This document shows positions 1 through 13,470 of a DNA stretch of 40,435 nt, one piece after another (the first letter of the stretch is position 1; each line of letters begins with the position of its first letter). Source of the stretch: an uncultured beta proteobacterium (GTDB taxonomy: Bacteria > Pseudomonadota > Gammaproteobacteria > Burkholderiales > Burkholderiaceae); assembly GCA_903843235.1 (NCBI GenBank), contig CAIMOW010000047.1, forward strand, positions 1 through 40,435, written 5' to 3'. The notes below the pieces were generated by a model, which was given only the letters and a program-made list of their open reading frames with translations, had not been told where the DNA came from and made no database searches. The position numbers and the translations under genes were made by a program.

Positions 1-30
1 TCAATCCTTAAGAAACTCCAACAGCTGCCC

Positions 31-60
31 TTGAAATTCCAGGAATCAGACCTATATAAT
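31..60 (+). promoter_or_regulatory. groESL promoter: sigma70-like TTGAAA (31-36) - 18 bp - TATAAT (55-60), overlapped by sigma32-like CTTGAAA (30-36) ... ACCTATATA (50-58)
   Basis: Motifs read directly; lies upstream of groES and abuts the CIRCE element. Confidence 0.7.
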
Positions 61-86
61 CAGCACTCTCTACACGCGAGTGCTAA
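60..86. promoter_or_regulatory. CIRCE operator (HrcA binding site)
   Basis: TCAGCACTC-N9-GAGTGCTAA, one mismatch to the TTAGCACTC-N9-GAGTGCTAA consensus, upstream of groES. Confidence 0.93.
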
Positions 87-195
87 AACGGGTTGCCAAA
101 TAGCAATTCCAGCTAGCTTTTGTGTGAAGAGATTGTAAAGCATTGATTTATATTGGTATTTTAATTAGTTAACACTTACTTACATAGGAGAAGGA

Positions 196-486
196 ATGAA
201 TCTGCGTCCTTTACATGATCGCGTAATCATTAAACGTTTAGATCAAGAATCAACAACTGCCTCTGGAATCATCATTCCTGATGCTGCCGCTGAAAAACCT
301 GATCAAGGTGAAGTTTTGGCAGTAGGTCCAGGCAAACGTGATGACAGCGGTAAGTTGAATGCACCTGACGTCAAAGTTGGCGATCGCGTGCTGTTTGGCA
401 AATATGCAGGTCAGACAGTCAAAGTCGGCGCTGACGAGCTACTCGTGATGCGTGAAGAAGACATCATGGCTGTTGTACAGAAGTAA
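196..486 (+). CDS. groES: Co-chaperonin GroES
   Basis: [18 protein letters not shown]... 96 aa, canonical Cpn10; GGAGAAGG upstream. Confidence 0.98.
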   Translation: MNLRPLHDRVIIKRLDQESTTASGIIIPDAAAEKPDQGEVLAVGPGKRDDSGKLNAPDVKVGDRVLFGKYAGQTVKVGADELLVMREEDIMAVVQK

Positions 487-498
487 TTCGGCATCTAA

Positions 499-2163
<1,665 letters not shown>

Positions 2164-2204
2164 TAGCCGGATATTTCATCAGCTATCAAGCTGTAGAAAG
2201 CAAG

Positions 2205-2235
2205 ACGCCTGGTTCAAAAGACCAGGCGTTTTTTT
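2205..2235 (+). terminator. Rho-independent terminator of groESL
   Basis: ACGCCTGGT-TCAAAAG-ACCAGGCGT followed by a T-tract. Confidence 0.95.
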
Positions 2236-2373
2236 ATTTTAAATTAGTGCACTATGTGATGGCACCCTGCACCAAAGAGGTGATCTTATTAGTATTTACC
2301 CGATATCCTGAAGTGACAATAAAACATCAAGATTTAATTTGGCATTTGCATTCAGAAAAATCAGGAGACTTAC

Positions 2374-3642
2374 ATGAGTTCAGCATCAATGAGTGGGGCG
2401 CCAACGAGCAGCAACCCCTTAAAGTCAAAGTGGGTTCAATTGGCCCTCGGTGTTATTTGCATGATGTCGATTTCCAGTCCGCAATATGTTTGGGCTTTAT
2501 TCACTAAACCCATCATGGGTCAACTTGGGGTCACGCTTACTGAGTTACAGGTGACATTCTCGATTTTGATTGTGTTACAAACTTTCTTTTCACCATTCCA
2601 AGGCTTCTTGGTGGAAAAATTCGGCCCTCGTCTCTTGCTATCAATTGGTACAGCATTGACAGGATTGAGTTGGGTGCTTTCTGCAAACCTGACTACCGTT
2701 TCGAATCTCTATATCACCTATGGTGTATTGGGTGGCTTAGGTACCGGTATTGTCTATATCGGCGTTGTTGGCTTGATGGTGCGTTGGTTCCCGAATAATC
2801 GTGGCTTTGCAGTGGGAATGGTTGCAGCTGGTTATGGTATTGGCGCCTTACTGACCACTTTCCCGATTGCTGCTAGCTTGGCAGAGACTGGTTTGCAGGG
2901 TACTTTGACATTCTTCGGCTATGTCATTGGTGCGGTTGGCCTATTGGCTGCGCAAGGTATTCGTGTGCCTCATGCAGATCGTATTCAGACTGCTAGTCAG
3001 GTTGAAGCAGCTGCATCTGGAGTCGCCCCAAAAACAATGTTAAAGACACCGGTTTTTTGGTTGATGTTCTTGATGATGTCCATGATGTCCACATCTGGTT
3101 TGATGGTGATCTCACAGATGGGTGCTTTTGCTAAAGACTTTGGTATTACAACTGCAATGGTCTTTGGTATGGCTGCCTTGCCTTTGGCGCTAACAATTGA
3201 CCGCATTACGAATGGCTTAACCCGCCCATTATTTGGTTGGGTATCAGACAAAATTGGCCGTGAATACACGATGACGATTGCTTTTGGTCTTGAGGCAATT
3301 GCGATGTTTGTTTGGGTAATGACTCGTTCTGATCCAGTTCTATTCGTTCTGATGTCAGGTGTTGTGTTCTTTGGTTGGGGTGAGATCTTCTCTTTATTCC
3401 CATCAACCTTGACAGATACATTTGGTCAAAAGCATGCAACAACCAACTATGGCTTCTTGTACATGGCTCAAGGCGTAGGTTCCATTATTGGTGGTCCAAT
3501 TGCAGCCTACATCCATGGTGTGACAGATAGTTGGATGCCTGTGTTTGCCATCATGATTGCCTTAGATGCAAGCGCTGCATTACTAGCCTTCTTTGTATTA
3601 CGCCCAATGCGTGCAAAGTATTTAAAAGCGCAAGCTGTGTAA
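2374..3642 (+). CDS. MFS transporter, oxalate/formate antiporter-like family
   Basis: 422 aa, multiple hydrophobic segments; OxlT-like N-terminal region (PIMGQLGVTLTELQVTFSILIVLQTFFSPFQGFLVEKFGPR). Confidence 0.82.
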   Translation: MSSASMSGAPTSSNPLKSKWVQLALGVICMMSISSPQYVWALFTKPIMGQLGVTLTELQVTFSILIVLQTFFSPFQGFLVEKFGPRLLLSIGTALTGLSWVLSANLTTVSNLYITYGVLGGLGTGIVYIGVVGLMVRWFPNNRGFAVGMVAAGYGIGALLTTFPIAASLAETGLQGTLTFFGYVIGAVGLLAAQGIRVPHADRIQTASQVEAAASGVAPKTMLKTPVFWLMFLMMSMMSTSGLMVISQMGAFAKDFGITTAMVFGMAALPLALTIDRITNGLTRPLFGWVSDKIGREYTMTIAFGLEAIAMFVWVMTRSDPVLFVLMSGVVFFGWGEIFSLFPSTLTDTFGQKHATTNYGFLYMAQGVGSIIGGPIAAYIHGVTDSWMPVFAIMIALDASAALLAFFVLRPMRAKYLKAQAV

Positions 3643-3676
3643 CGCGATATTCACGCAATACATCAGCATATGAAGT

Positions 3677-3706
3677 AAAAAGGCTGGCTCTGCTAGCCTT
3701 TTTCTT
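3677..3706. terminator. Bidirectional terminator between the convergent MFS and TctC-like genes
   Basis: AAAAAGGCT-N9-AGCCTTTTT, T-rich on both strands. Confidence 0.85.
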
Positions 3707-3738
3707 TTCCCCTAAAGAGTAGCAAGTTGTCTCAAAAA

Positions 3739-4719
3739 TTAGTCTGGCTGAATACCGCCATCTTTTATGACTTTTTTCATTTTCACTAGCCCTTGGCTAA
3801 TCATGTCCTTTAGATTTTCTGGGCCTAAAGGTACAAATTCAAAGCCTTGCTGAATCAGTTGTTCTCGTAGCTTAGGGTCTTTTAGTGTAGTAGCTAAAGA
3901 TTCATTGAGCTTGCTCACCACGGCTGGTGGGGTGCCTTTAGGTGCAACCAGCGCACCCCAAGTAGAGAACTCATAACCTTTAACGCTCTCACTTACTGTT
4001 GGTGAGTTTGGTAGCAAGGGGGATCTTGTCTTGCTGGTGATGCCAAGCACTTTCAACTTGCCAGCACGGATATGTGGCAAGACTACGGATAGGGCGCTAA
4101 TCATGATGGGGACTTGGCCTGCCATGACATCTGTAACTGCCGCTGCTGCGCCACGATAGGGGATATGAACAATAGGTGAACCAGTGTATTGGCGAAAGAT
4201 TTCCATGCCGATGTGCTGGGGTGATCCATTGCCACCAGAGGCGTAATCAATCTTGCCCGGATGTTCTTTGGCAATACGCACTAGATCAGCGGCGGTATTT
4301 CCAGGGAAGGATGGGTTCGCAACCATCACAAAGGTGATAGCAGCAACTTCTGAGATCGGTGTAAAACTTTGGACAGGATCGTAATCTACTTTTTTGTAGA
4401 GATTAGGTAGCATTGTCAGGATGCTGTCATTGAAGGCACCTAAGACATAGCCATCGGGGGCGCTTTGTGCAACCTTGCCTGCACCAATTAATCCAGCACC
4501 GCCAGGAATATTTTCAATGGTGATCGCTTGACCTAAATTCTCACCCATCTTCTGGGCAATTGGGCGGATCAACAGATCGACACCACTGCCCGCTTGTAAG
4601 GGCATGATGGTTTGGATGGTGCGGTTAGGGTAAGGGCTTTGCGCATTTACAGAGGCAATACAAAGTAAACCTGCTAAACCAAGCAGAAGCGCAGAAAGTG
4701 ATAATAGTTTGAAATTCAT
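3739..4719 (-). CDS. Tripartite tricarboxylate transporter substrate-binding protein (TctC/Bug family)
   Basis: ORF 3739..4749; internal ATG at 4719 gives signal peptide MNFKLLSLSALLLGLAGLLCIASVNAQ; Bug motifs YPNRTIQTIMPLQAGSGVDLLIRPIAQKM. Confidence 0.88.
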   Translation of the reverse strand: MNFKLLSLSALLLGLAGLLCIASVNAQSPYPNRTIQTIMPLQAGSGVDLLIRPIAQKMGENLGQAITIENIPGGAGLIGAGKVAQSAPDGYVLGAFNDSILTMLPNLYKKVDYDPVQSFTPISEVAAITFVMVANPSFPGNTAADLVRIAKEHPGKIDYASGGNGSPQHIGMEIFRQYTGSPIVHIPYRGAAAAVTDVMAGQVPIMISALSVVLPHIRAGKLKVLGITSKTRSPLLPNSPTVSESVKGYEFSTWGALVAPKGTPPAVVSKLNESLATTLKDPKLREQLIQQGFEFVPLGPENLKDMISQGLVKMKKVIKDGGIQPD

Positions 4720-4781
4720 GATGTCTCGATTCAAGTTATTGGACAGCATTCTATTGATGCTTAACGCTATCTTAGCGCAAT

Positions 4782-4803
4782 AAAAAACCGCCCGGAGGCG
4801 GTT
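4782..4803 (-). terminator. Rho-independent terminator of the pnt operon
   Basis: Read on - strand: AACCGCC-TCCG-GGCGGTT followed by TTTTA. Confidence 0.85.
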
Positions 4804-4830
4804 AGTAAATCATGCACATAGTACTTGATT

Positions 4831-6198
4831 TTAAGATACCGATTTGACCATATCTTCCACGACTTTCTTCGCATCACCGAAGACCATCATGGTTTTATCC
4901 ATGTAGAAAAGCTCGTTATCTAAGCCTGCGTAACCAGCAGCCATCGAACGTTTGTTAACGATGATGGTTTTGGCTTTGAAGGCTTCCAAGATTGGCATGC
5001 CGAAGATTGGGCTACCAGGTGTACGTGCTGCAGGGTTCACAACGTCGTTGGCGCCAAGAACCAATACCACGTCAGCTTGTCCGAATTCGCCATTGATATC
5101 TTCCATTTCGAATACTTGATCGTATGGCACTTCAGCTTCAGCTAAGAGTACGTTCATATGGCCAGGCATACGACCTGCTACTGGGTGAATGGCGTACTTC
5201 ACGGTAACGCCATGGTGAGTTAACTTTTCTGTCAATTCTTTGAGAGCATGCTGAGCACGCGCAACAGCAAGACCGTAACCAGGAACGATGATGACAGTGT
5301 CAGCATTTTCCATGAGGAAAGCAGCATCTTCTGGTGAACCAGTTTTATAGTTCTTTGGACCACCATCATCAGCGCCACCTGCGGAGGCTTCAGCGCCGAA
5401 ACCGCCGAGTAATACCGCTATGATGGAACGGTTCATGGCCTTACACATGATGTAAGACAGAATTGCACCTGAGGAGCCTACGCAAGCACCAGCAATAATC
5501 AATACTGGATTGCTTAGTGTGAAACCAATACCAGCAGCGGCCCAACCAGAGTAGCTGTTGAGCATGGAAACAACCACGGGCATATCTGCGCCGCCGATGG
5601 GGATGATCAAAGTGATACCTAAAACCAAAGCTACTGCACACATCGCCAAGAAAGCTGCGTGACTACCTGTCATGAAGTAAGCGATGCCACCAGCAACCAT
5701 GGCAACAGCCAAAATCAGATTGAGTAAATGCTGTCCTGAAAAAGTCACTGGCTTACCGCTAACCTTGCCTGACAACTTACCAAAAGCAATTACAGAAGCA
5801 GTGAAGGTAATTGCGCCGATGAATGCGCCAATAAAGAGTTCAATCTTCTGGGCACCGGTGTGGTCATGAGCCGGATTAAATACTGCAGCAATGGCGATTA
5901 ATACTGCTGACAAACCAACAAAGGAATGCATCAGTGCTACGAGCTCAGGCATCTTGGTCATTTGCACGCGCTTAGCAGCAATGGTTCCAATAATCGCGCC
6001 CCCAACAATTGCGGTAGCAATTAATGAGATGACTGGCTTGAAATCAGGAATTAAGAAGGTAGTGACTACTGCTAGCAACATACCAATCATGCCGAAGGTA
6101 TTGCCTTGGCGTGAGGTGGTTGGTGAAGACAGTCCACGCAAAGCGAGGATGAACAACACTGATGAAATAAGATAAGAAATAGCGGTTATGTTTAACAT
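4831..6198 (-). CDS. pntB: NAD(P) transhydrogenase subunit beta
   Basis: 455 aa; typical PntB motifs GYGLAVARAQHALKEL, HPVAGRMPGHMNVLLAEAEVPYD, NKRSMAAGYAG. Confidence 0.97.
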   Translation of the reverse strand: MLNITAISYLISSVLFILALRGLSSPTTSRQGNTFGMIGMLLAVVTTFLIPDFKPVISLIATAIVGGAIIGTIAAKRVQMTKMPELVALMHSFVGLSAVLIAIAAVFNPAHDHTGAQKIELFIGAFIGAITFTASVIAFGKLSGKVSGKPVTFSGQHLLNLILAVAMVAGGIAYFMTGSHAAFLAMCAVALVLGITLIIPIGGADMPVVVSMLNSYSGWAAAGIGFTLSNPVLIIAGACVGSSGAILSYIMCKAMNRSIIAVLLGGFGAEASAGGADDGGPKNYKTGSPEDAAFLMENADTVIIVPGYGLAVARAQHALKELTEKLTHHGVTVKYAIHPVAGRMPGHMNVLLAEAEVPYDQVFEMEDINGEFGQADVVLVLGANDVVNPAARTPGSPIFGMPILEAFKAKTIIVNKRSMAAGYAGLDNELFYMDKTMMVFGDAKKVVEDMVKSVS

Positions 6199-6231
6199 GA
6201 GTTTGGTCTCTGTATTGGTCTTTTGCTGGTG

Positions 6232-6570
6232 TTATTTAGTTGCGGCCGCATCAGCCTTTGGGGCTTTTTTCTTGAACATCTCAAGCATGCGACGGGTAAC
6301 CATGAAGCCGCCAAAAATATTGATGGAAGCTAGAAACACAGCGACCGCACCGATGACGCTGGTGAGGGTGATTTCATCGCCACCAATGACTTCAGTTTGC
6401 AAGAGGGCGCCAACAATAATGATTCCAGAAATCGCATTCGTAACCGCCATCAATGGCGTATGGAGTGCGGGAGTAACGTTCCAAACAACGTGGTAGCCAA
6501 CAAAAATGGCCAATACAAACACGGTAATGTTTTGGACTGTGAGGATGCTTTGAAAAGCAGCGAGATCCAT
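6232..6570 (-). CDS. pntAB: NAD(P) transhydrogenase subunit alpha, membrane part (PntAB / alpha-2)
   Basis: 112 aa; [32 protein letters not shown]. Confidence 0.95.
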   Translation of the reverse strand: MDLAAFQSILTVQNITVFVLAIFVGYHVVWNVTPALHTPLMAVTNAISGIIIVGALLQTEVIGGDEITLTSVIGAVAVFLASINIFGGFMVTRRMLEMFKKKAPKADAAATK

Positions 6571-6595
6571 GATGATTCCTTCGTATTAGAATTTG

Positions 6596-7726
6596 TTAGT
6601 TTTTACGGACGGCTTGGCCATCACGACACATTAAGCAAGCGGTAACAATGTCGTCATCAGCTGGGATGATCAACTTTGCCTCTGCATCAACGATCAGCTT
6701 CATAAAGTCGAGCAAGTTGCGGGCATAGAGCGCAGAAGCATCGGCAGCGACCATGCTGGCAAGATTGGTGTAACCAATAATCTTCACACCATTCACTTCA
6801 ACAATTTTGTCTGCTTGAGTCAGCGGGCAGTTTCCAGAACCGTTATCCCCACGACCAGCAGCCAAGTCGATCACGATGGAACCCGGTTTCATATTGGCAA
6901 CAGTATCACTATGCAAGAGCACCGGCGGTTTACGGCCTGGAATCAACGCAGTAGTGATCACGATGTCTGCCTGTTGGGCGCGTTCAGAAACTAAGGCGGC
7001 CTGACGCTTCATCCAAGCCTCAGGCATTGGGCGGGCATAACCACCAACGCCTTGAGCGATTTCACGTTCTTCATCTGATTCAAATGGAACATCCACAAAC
7101 TTGCCACCTAGTGACTCGATTTGTTCTTTTACGGCTGGACGGACATCGGAAGCTTCAATCACAGCACCCAGACGTTTAGCCGTCGCAATCGCTTGCAATC
7201 CAGCAACACCGACGCCCAGAATCAGGACGCGCGCAGCTTTAACAGTGCCAGCAGCAGTCATGAGCATTGGCATAAAGCGTTGGTACTCATTAGCTGCAAC
7301 CATCACAGCCTTATAGCCAGCAATATTGGCCTGGGAGGAGAGAACGTCCATGCTTTGGGCGCGGGTCGTTCTAGGCGCAGCCTCTAGAGAGAAGGCGGTA
7401 ATCCCTTGGGCTGCCATTGCAGCGATATTGTCGTTATCAAATGGGTCGAGCATGCCAAGGAGTACGCTGCCCGATTTAATCTGTTTGAGTTCGCCAGCTT
7501 CTGGCGCCCGCACTTTTAGTACGACCTCAGCACCAAATGCATCTGTAGCACTTCCAATGGTGGCGCCTACAGCTTCATAGGCAGAATCAGGTTGACTGGC
7601 TTGAACGCCGGCATCCTTCTGGATGACGACTTGATGACCTTGTCCAACCAGCTTTTTAACAGTCTCAGGTGTAGCGGCTACTCGAGTTTCCCCGGGCCTT
7701 GTTTCCAGCGGCACTCCTATGCGCAT
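6596..7726 (-). CDS. pntAA: NAD(P) transhydrogenase subunit alpha, soluble part (PntAA / alpha-1)
   Basis: 376 aa; MRIGVPLETRPGETRVAATPETV, AlaDH/PNT domain. Confidence 0.96.
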   Translation of the reverse strand: MRIGVPLETRPGETRVAATPETVKKLVGQGHQVVIQKDAGVQASQPDSAYEAVGATIGSATDAFGAEVVLKVRAPEAGELKQIKSGSVLLGMLDPFDNDNIAAMAAQGITAFSLEAAPRTTRAQSMDVLSSQANIAGYKAVMVAANEYQRFMPMLMTAAGTVKAARVLILGVGVAGLQAIATAKRLGAVIEASDVRPAVKEQIESLGGKFVDVPFESDEEREIAQGVGGYARPMPEAWMKRQAALVSERAQQADIVITTALIPGRKPPVLLHSDTVANMKPGSIVIDLAAGRGDNGSGNCPLTQADKIVEVNGVKIIGYTNLASMVAADASALYARNLLDFMKLIVDAEAKLIIPADDDIVTACLMCRDGQAVRKN

Positions 7727-7766
7727 GGCATGTCTCCAAAAGCGAAATTTACAAAAAATCTATTTT

Positions 7767-7796
7767 AGTTAATAGGCAAAATAGCGCCTATTAACT
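7767..7796. repeat. Perfect 11-bp inverted repeat in the pntAA/mnmA divergent intergenic region
   Basis: AGTTAATAGGC (7767-7777) - AAAATAGC - GCCTATTAACT (7786-7796). Confidence 0.9.
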
Positions 7797-7900
7797 CCCT
7801 CTTGCTGTCATTTAAGTAGTTTCGGCCTTTTCTCAGTGGAATCAGGCTAAGACTTCTACAATATGACGTGTCAGCTTATATTGAATTCTCGCATTATTTA

Positions 7901-9016
7901 ATGATCTACCTCAAATCTACGCAGCTTTCTGCATCAAAACCTACCAAAGTCGTCGTTGGGATGTCTGGGGGTGTAGATTCGTCGGTTGCAGCTTGGATGT
8001 TGAAGCAACAAGGCTATGAAGTGATTGGCCTTTTTATGAAAAACTGGGAAGATGACGATAACGACGAGTATTGCTCGGCCCGCCAAGATTGGTTGGATGT
8101 CGTTTCGGTGGCAGATATGATTGGAATTGACGTGGAAGCTGTCAATTTTGCCGAGGAGTACCGAGAGCGCGTATTCGCGGATTTTTTGCGGGAATATGCC
8201 GCAGGTAGAACCCCAAATCCAGATGTCCTCTGTAATGCTGAAATTAAATTCAAAGCTTTTTTAGATCACGCCATGAGTTTAGGTGCTGATGCGATTGCAA
8301 CTGGGCACTATGCGCGGGTTCGTCATGCAGGTGGCAGAGTGCAACTATTAAAAGCAGTCGATGCTAACAAAGACCAAAGTTATTTTTTACATCGCCTAAC
8401 TCAGGATCAGTTGGCAAAGGTTCTTTTTCCTTTGGGTGAAATTCCAAAGACGGAAGTTCGTAAAATTGCTGAAGAAATTGGTTTGCATAATGCACGCAAA
8501 AAAGACTCCACCGGAATTTGCTTCATCGGTGAGCGTCCATTCAGAGAGTTTTTGAACCGCTATTTACCGCGTACCCCAGGACCCATTAAAACCCCTGAGG
8601 GTAAGACCGTCGGCGAGCATATGGGACTTGCTTTCTTTACCCTTGGGCAGCGCAAGGGTATAGGTTTGGGTGGCAGCCAAGATGGCAATGGGGACGCCTG
8701 GTATGTGGCTCGAAAGGATCTGGCGAATAACACCTTATATGTGGTGCAAGGCCATGAGCACCATTGGCTTTTAGCGAATCACCTCTCTGCAATGGATGCA
8801 AGTTGGGTTGACGGTGTCGCACCGGTGCCCGGTAAATATTTAGCTAAGACACGCTATCGTCAAATGGATTCTGCTTGTGAAATCTATGTGGGTTCTGAAG
8901 GTCCACTGAGTTTTGAGTTAACCTTCCCAGAGGCTCAGTGGGCAGTGACGCCTGGGCAGTCTGCCGTCTTGTATGACGGAGATATTTGCTTAGGCGGCGG
9001 CATTATTTCTCATTAA
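7901..9016 (+). CDS. mnmA: tRNA-specific 2-thiouridylase MnmA
   Basis: [39 protein letters not shown]-loop; ORF open from GTG 7868, ATG 7901 more likely. Confidence 0.96.
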   Translation: MIYLKSTQLSASKPTKVVVGMSGGVDSSVAAWMLKQQGYEVIGLFMKNWEDDDNDEYCSARQDWLDVVSVADMIGIDVEAVNFAEEYRERVFADFLREYAAGRTPNPDVLCNAEIKFKAFLDHAMSLGADAIATGHYARVRHAGGRVQLLKAVDANKDQSYFLHRLTQDQLAKVLFPLGEIPKTEVRKIAEEIGLHNARKKDSTGICFIGERPFREFLNRYLPRTPGPIKTPEGKTVGEHMGLAFFTLGQRKGIGLGGSQDGNGDAWYVARKDLANNTLYVVQGHEHHWLLANHLSAMDASWVDGVAPVPGKYLAKTRYRQMDSACEIYVGSEGPLSFELTFPEAQWAVTPGQSAVLYDGDICLGGGIISH

Positions 9017-9034
9017 CCAAGCCGCCTAAATTTT
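8990..9034 (+). terminator. Probable mnmA terminator whose 5' arm lies inside the mnmA coding end
   Basis: TTAGGCGGC (8990-8998) - 22 nt loop - GCCGCCTAA (9021-9029) then ATTTTT. Confidence 0.6.
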
Positions 9035-9042
9035 TCGCTTAA

Positions 9043-9657
9043 TTAAGCAGTTGGCGGCGCTGTCTCAATAAACGAAGTGCGTTGCATCAATTTTTGATAT
9101 AGGCGATCAAGATTGGGATATTGTTCTTGCCACTGGACTGTTGGAAAACGCAGCAGCAAATATCCAAGAGCGCATCCAACAGCAATATCTGCCAAAGTCA
9201 TTTGATTGCTATGGCACCAGGCATTGCCACCGAGTTTTTCAGACATCTCACGTAGTGCTGTACCAGTTTTGCCCATTTGGCGATCAATCCAAGCTTGGCT
9301 TTGCTGTTCTGTAGGGCGCCAGGTAGCTTCCAGGCGAGCCAAAATGCCTGCATCCATAACGCCATCCGCTAGAGCTTCCCAAGTCTTGACTGTGGCACGT
9401 TCACGGCTACCAGCTGGAATTAACTTGCCCACAGGGCTCAAGGTATCCGCATATTCGACGATGACGCGAGAGTCATAAATAGCCTCACCATCGTCTAAAA
9501 GTAGGCATGGCACCTTCCCAAGAGGGTTTATGGCGCTCATTTTGGTGTCTGAGGCCCATACATTCTCTAGTTCATGGGTAGCTTCCACTTTTTTTTCAGA
9601 GAAAACGATGCGTACTTTACGTACGTAGGGGCTGGTAAGGGATCCGATTATTTTCAT
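9043..9657 (-). CDS. Glutathione S-transferase family protein
   Basis: ORF 9043..9708; conserved start MKIIGSLTSPYVRKVRIVFSEKKV at 9657; N-terminal thioredoxin-fold GST domain. Confidence 0.9.
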   Translation of the reverse strand: MKIIGSLTSPYVRKVRIVFSEKKVEATHELENVWASDTKMSAINPLGKVPCLLLDDGEAIYDSRVIVEYADTLSPVGKLIPAGSRERATVKTWEALADGVMDAGILARLEATWRPTEQQSQAWIDRQMGKTGTALREMSEKLGGNAWCHSNQMTLADIAVGCALGYLLLRFPTVQWQEQYPNLDRLYQKLMQRTSFIETAPPTA

Positions 9658-9695
9658 AGGCGTCAGTATAGCCATGCTTAAGGCCATAGATCTAG

Positions 9696-12492
<2,797 letters not shown>

Positions 12493-12496
<4 letters not shown>

Positions 12497-13467
12497 ACTT
12501 GCGCCCCAAAGTTTGGGTCGTCATTGCGGGTATTATCTTCAGGCTTTTTATCACCCTTGACTAAATCTTCGCGTTTAACGCCTAGCCACATAGCTAAGGC
12601 AGCCGCAACGAACACAGAAGAGTAAATACCAAACAAAATACCGATGGTGAGGGCTAGCGCAAAGTAGAAGAGTGTTGCACCACCAAAGATCAGCATTGCC
12701 AAGACCATCATTTCAGTGCTGCCGTGAGTAATGACAGTCCGGCTGATAGTGCTGGTAATCGCATTATCAATAATTTCGCGGGTGCTCATCTTGCGGTATT
12801 TGCGGAAGTTCTCACGAATACGGTCAAAGATCACCACAGACTCGTTTACAGAGTATCCAAGTACAGCCAGTACTGCTGCCAATACTGAGAGTGAAAACTC
12901 CCATTGAAAGAATGCGAAGAAGCCTAGGATGATCACGACGTCATGCAAGTTCGCAATGATGCCGGCAAGCGCAAATTTCCACTCAAAGCGGAATGAGAGA
13001 TAAACCACGATGCCGATGATCACGAACACTAAAGCCTTCAAGCCATCGAGAGCCAATTCTTGACCTACCTGAGGCCCGACAAACTCTACACGCTGTAGTT
13101 TGGCGCCAGAAGAGGCAGGTTCGAGGGCTCGCATGACTGCAGCACTTTGATCGGCAGAAGAAATGAGTTTACCTTCAGCATCTTTTTGCAAAGGAAGGCG
13201 AATCATAATGTCCCGCGAGCTACCAAAGTTCTGGATCTGTGTATCTGAGTAGCCCAGTTTTTCTACATTGACTCTGATTGAGTCTAGAGGTGCAGTCTGT
13301 GGATAAGTCACTTCCATTACCGTGCCGCCAGTAAACTCGATGGAAAGATGTAAGCCGTTATGCCAGAGGAAGAAAACCGCCGCTAAGAAGGTAATAAAGG
13401 AAATCGCATTGAGCACCAATGCATGGCGCATGAATGGAATATCTTTTTTAATTCGGAAAAATTCCAT
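12493..13467 (-). CDS. secF: Protein translocase subunit SecF
   Basis: 324 aa; FTGGTVMEV, SVNESVVIFDRIRENFRKYR. Confidence 0.97.
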
Positions 13468-13470
13468 GAC

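Noticed and set aside
2258-2275. Possible sigma54 promoter TGGCACCCTGCA upstream of the MFS gene
   Set aside because: GG to GC spacing is 6 nt rather than the required 10; same problem for TGGCATTTGCA at ~2340.
2247-2507. 86-aa + ORF overlapping the MFS start
   Set aside because: Different frame from the well-supported MFS gene; peptide resembles no family; better explained as leader plus shadow frame.
4765-4777. Short CGCTA-TCT-TAGCG hairpin upstream of the TctC-like gene
   Set aside because: Only 5 bp; expected by chance and no supporting context.
6232-7726. PntA split into two ORFs as a possible frameshift or pseudogene
   Set aside because: Separate PntAA and PntAB subunits with their own starts are a normal three-subunit transhydrogenase arrangement in many bacteria.
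7760-7796. H-type pseudoknot in the pntAA leader
   Set aside because: The 3' linker crossing the 11-bp stem would be 0 nt, which is sterically impossible; kept only as alternative hairpins.
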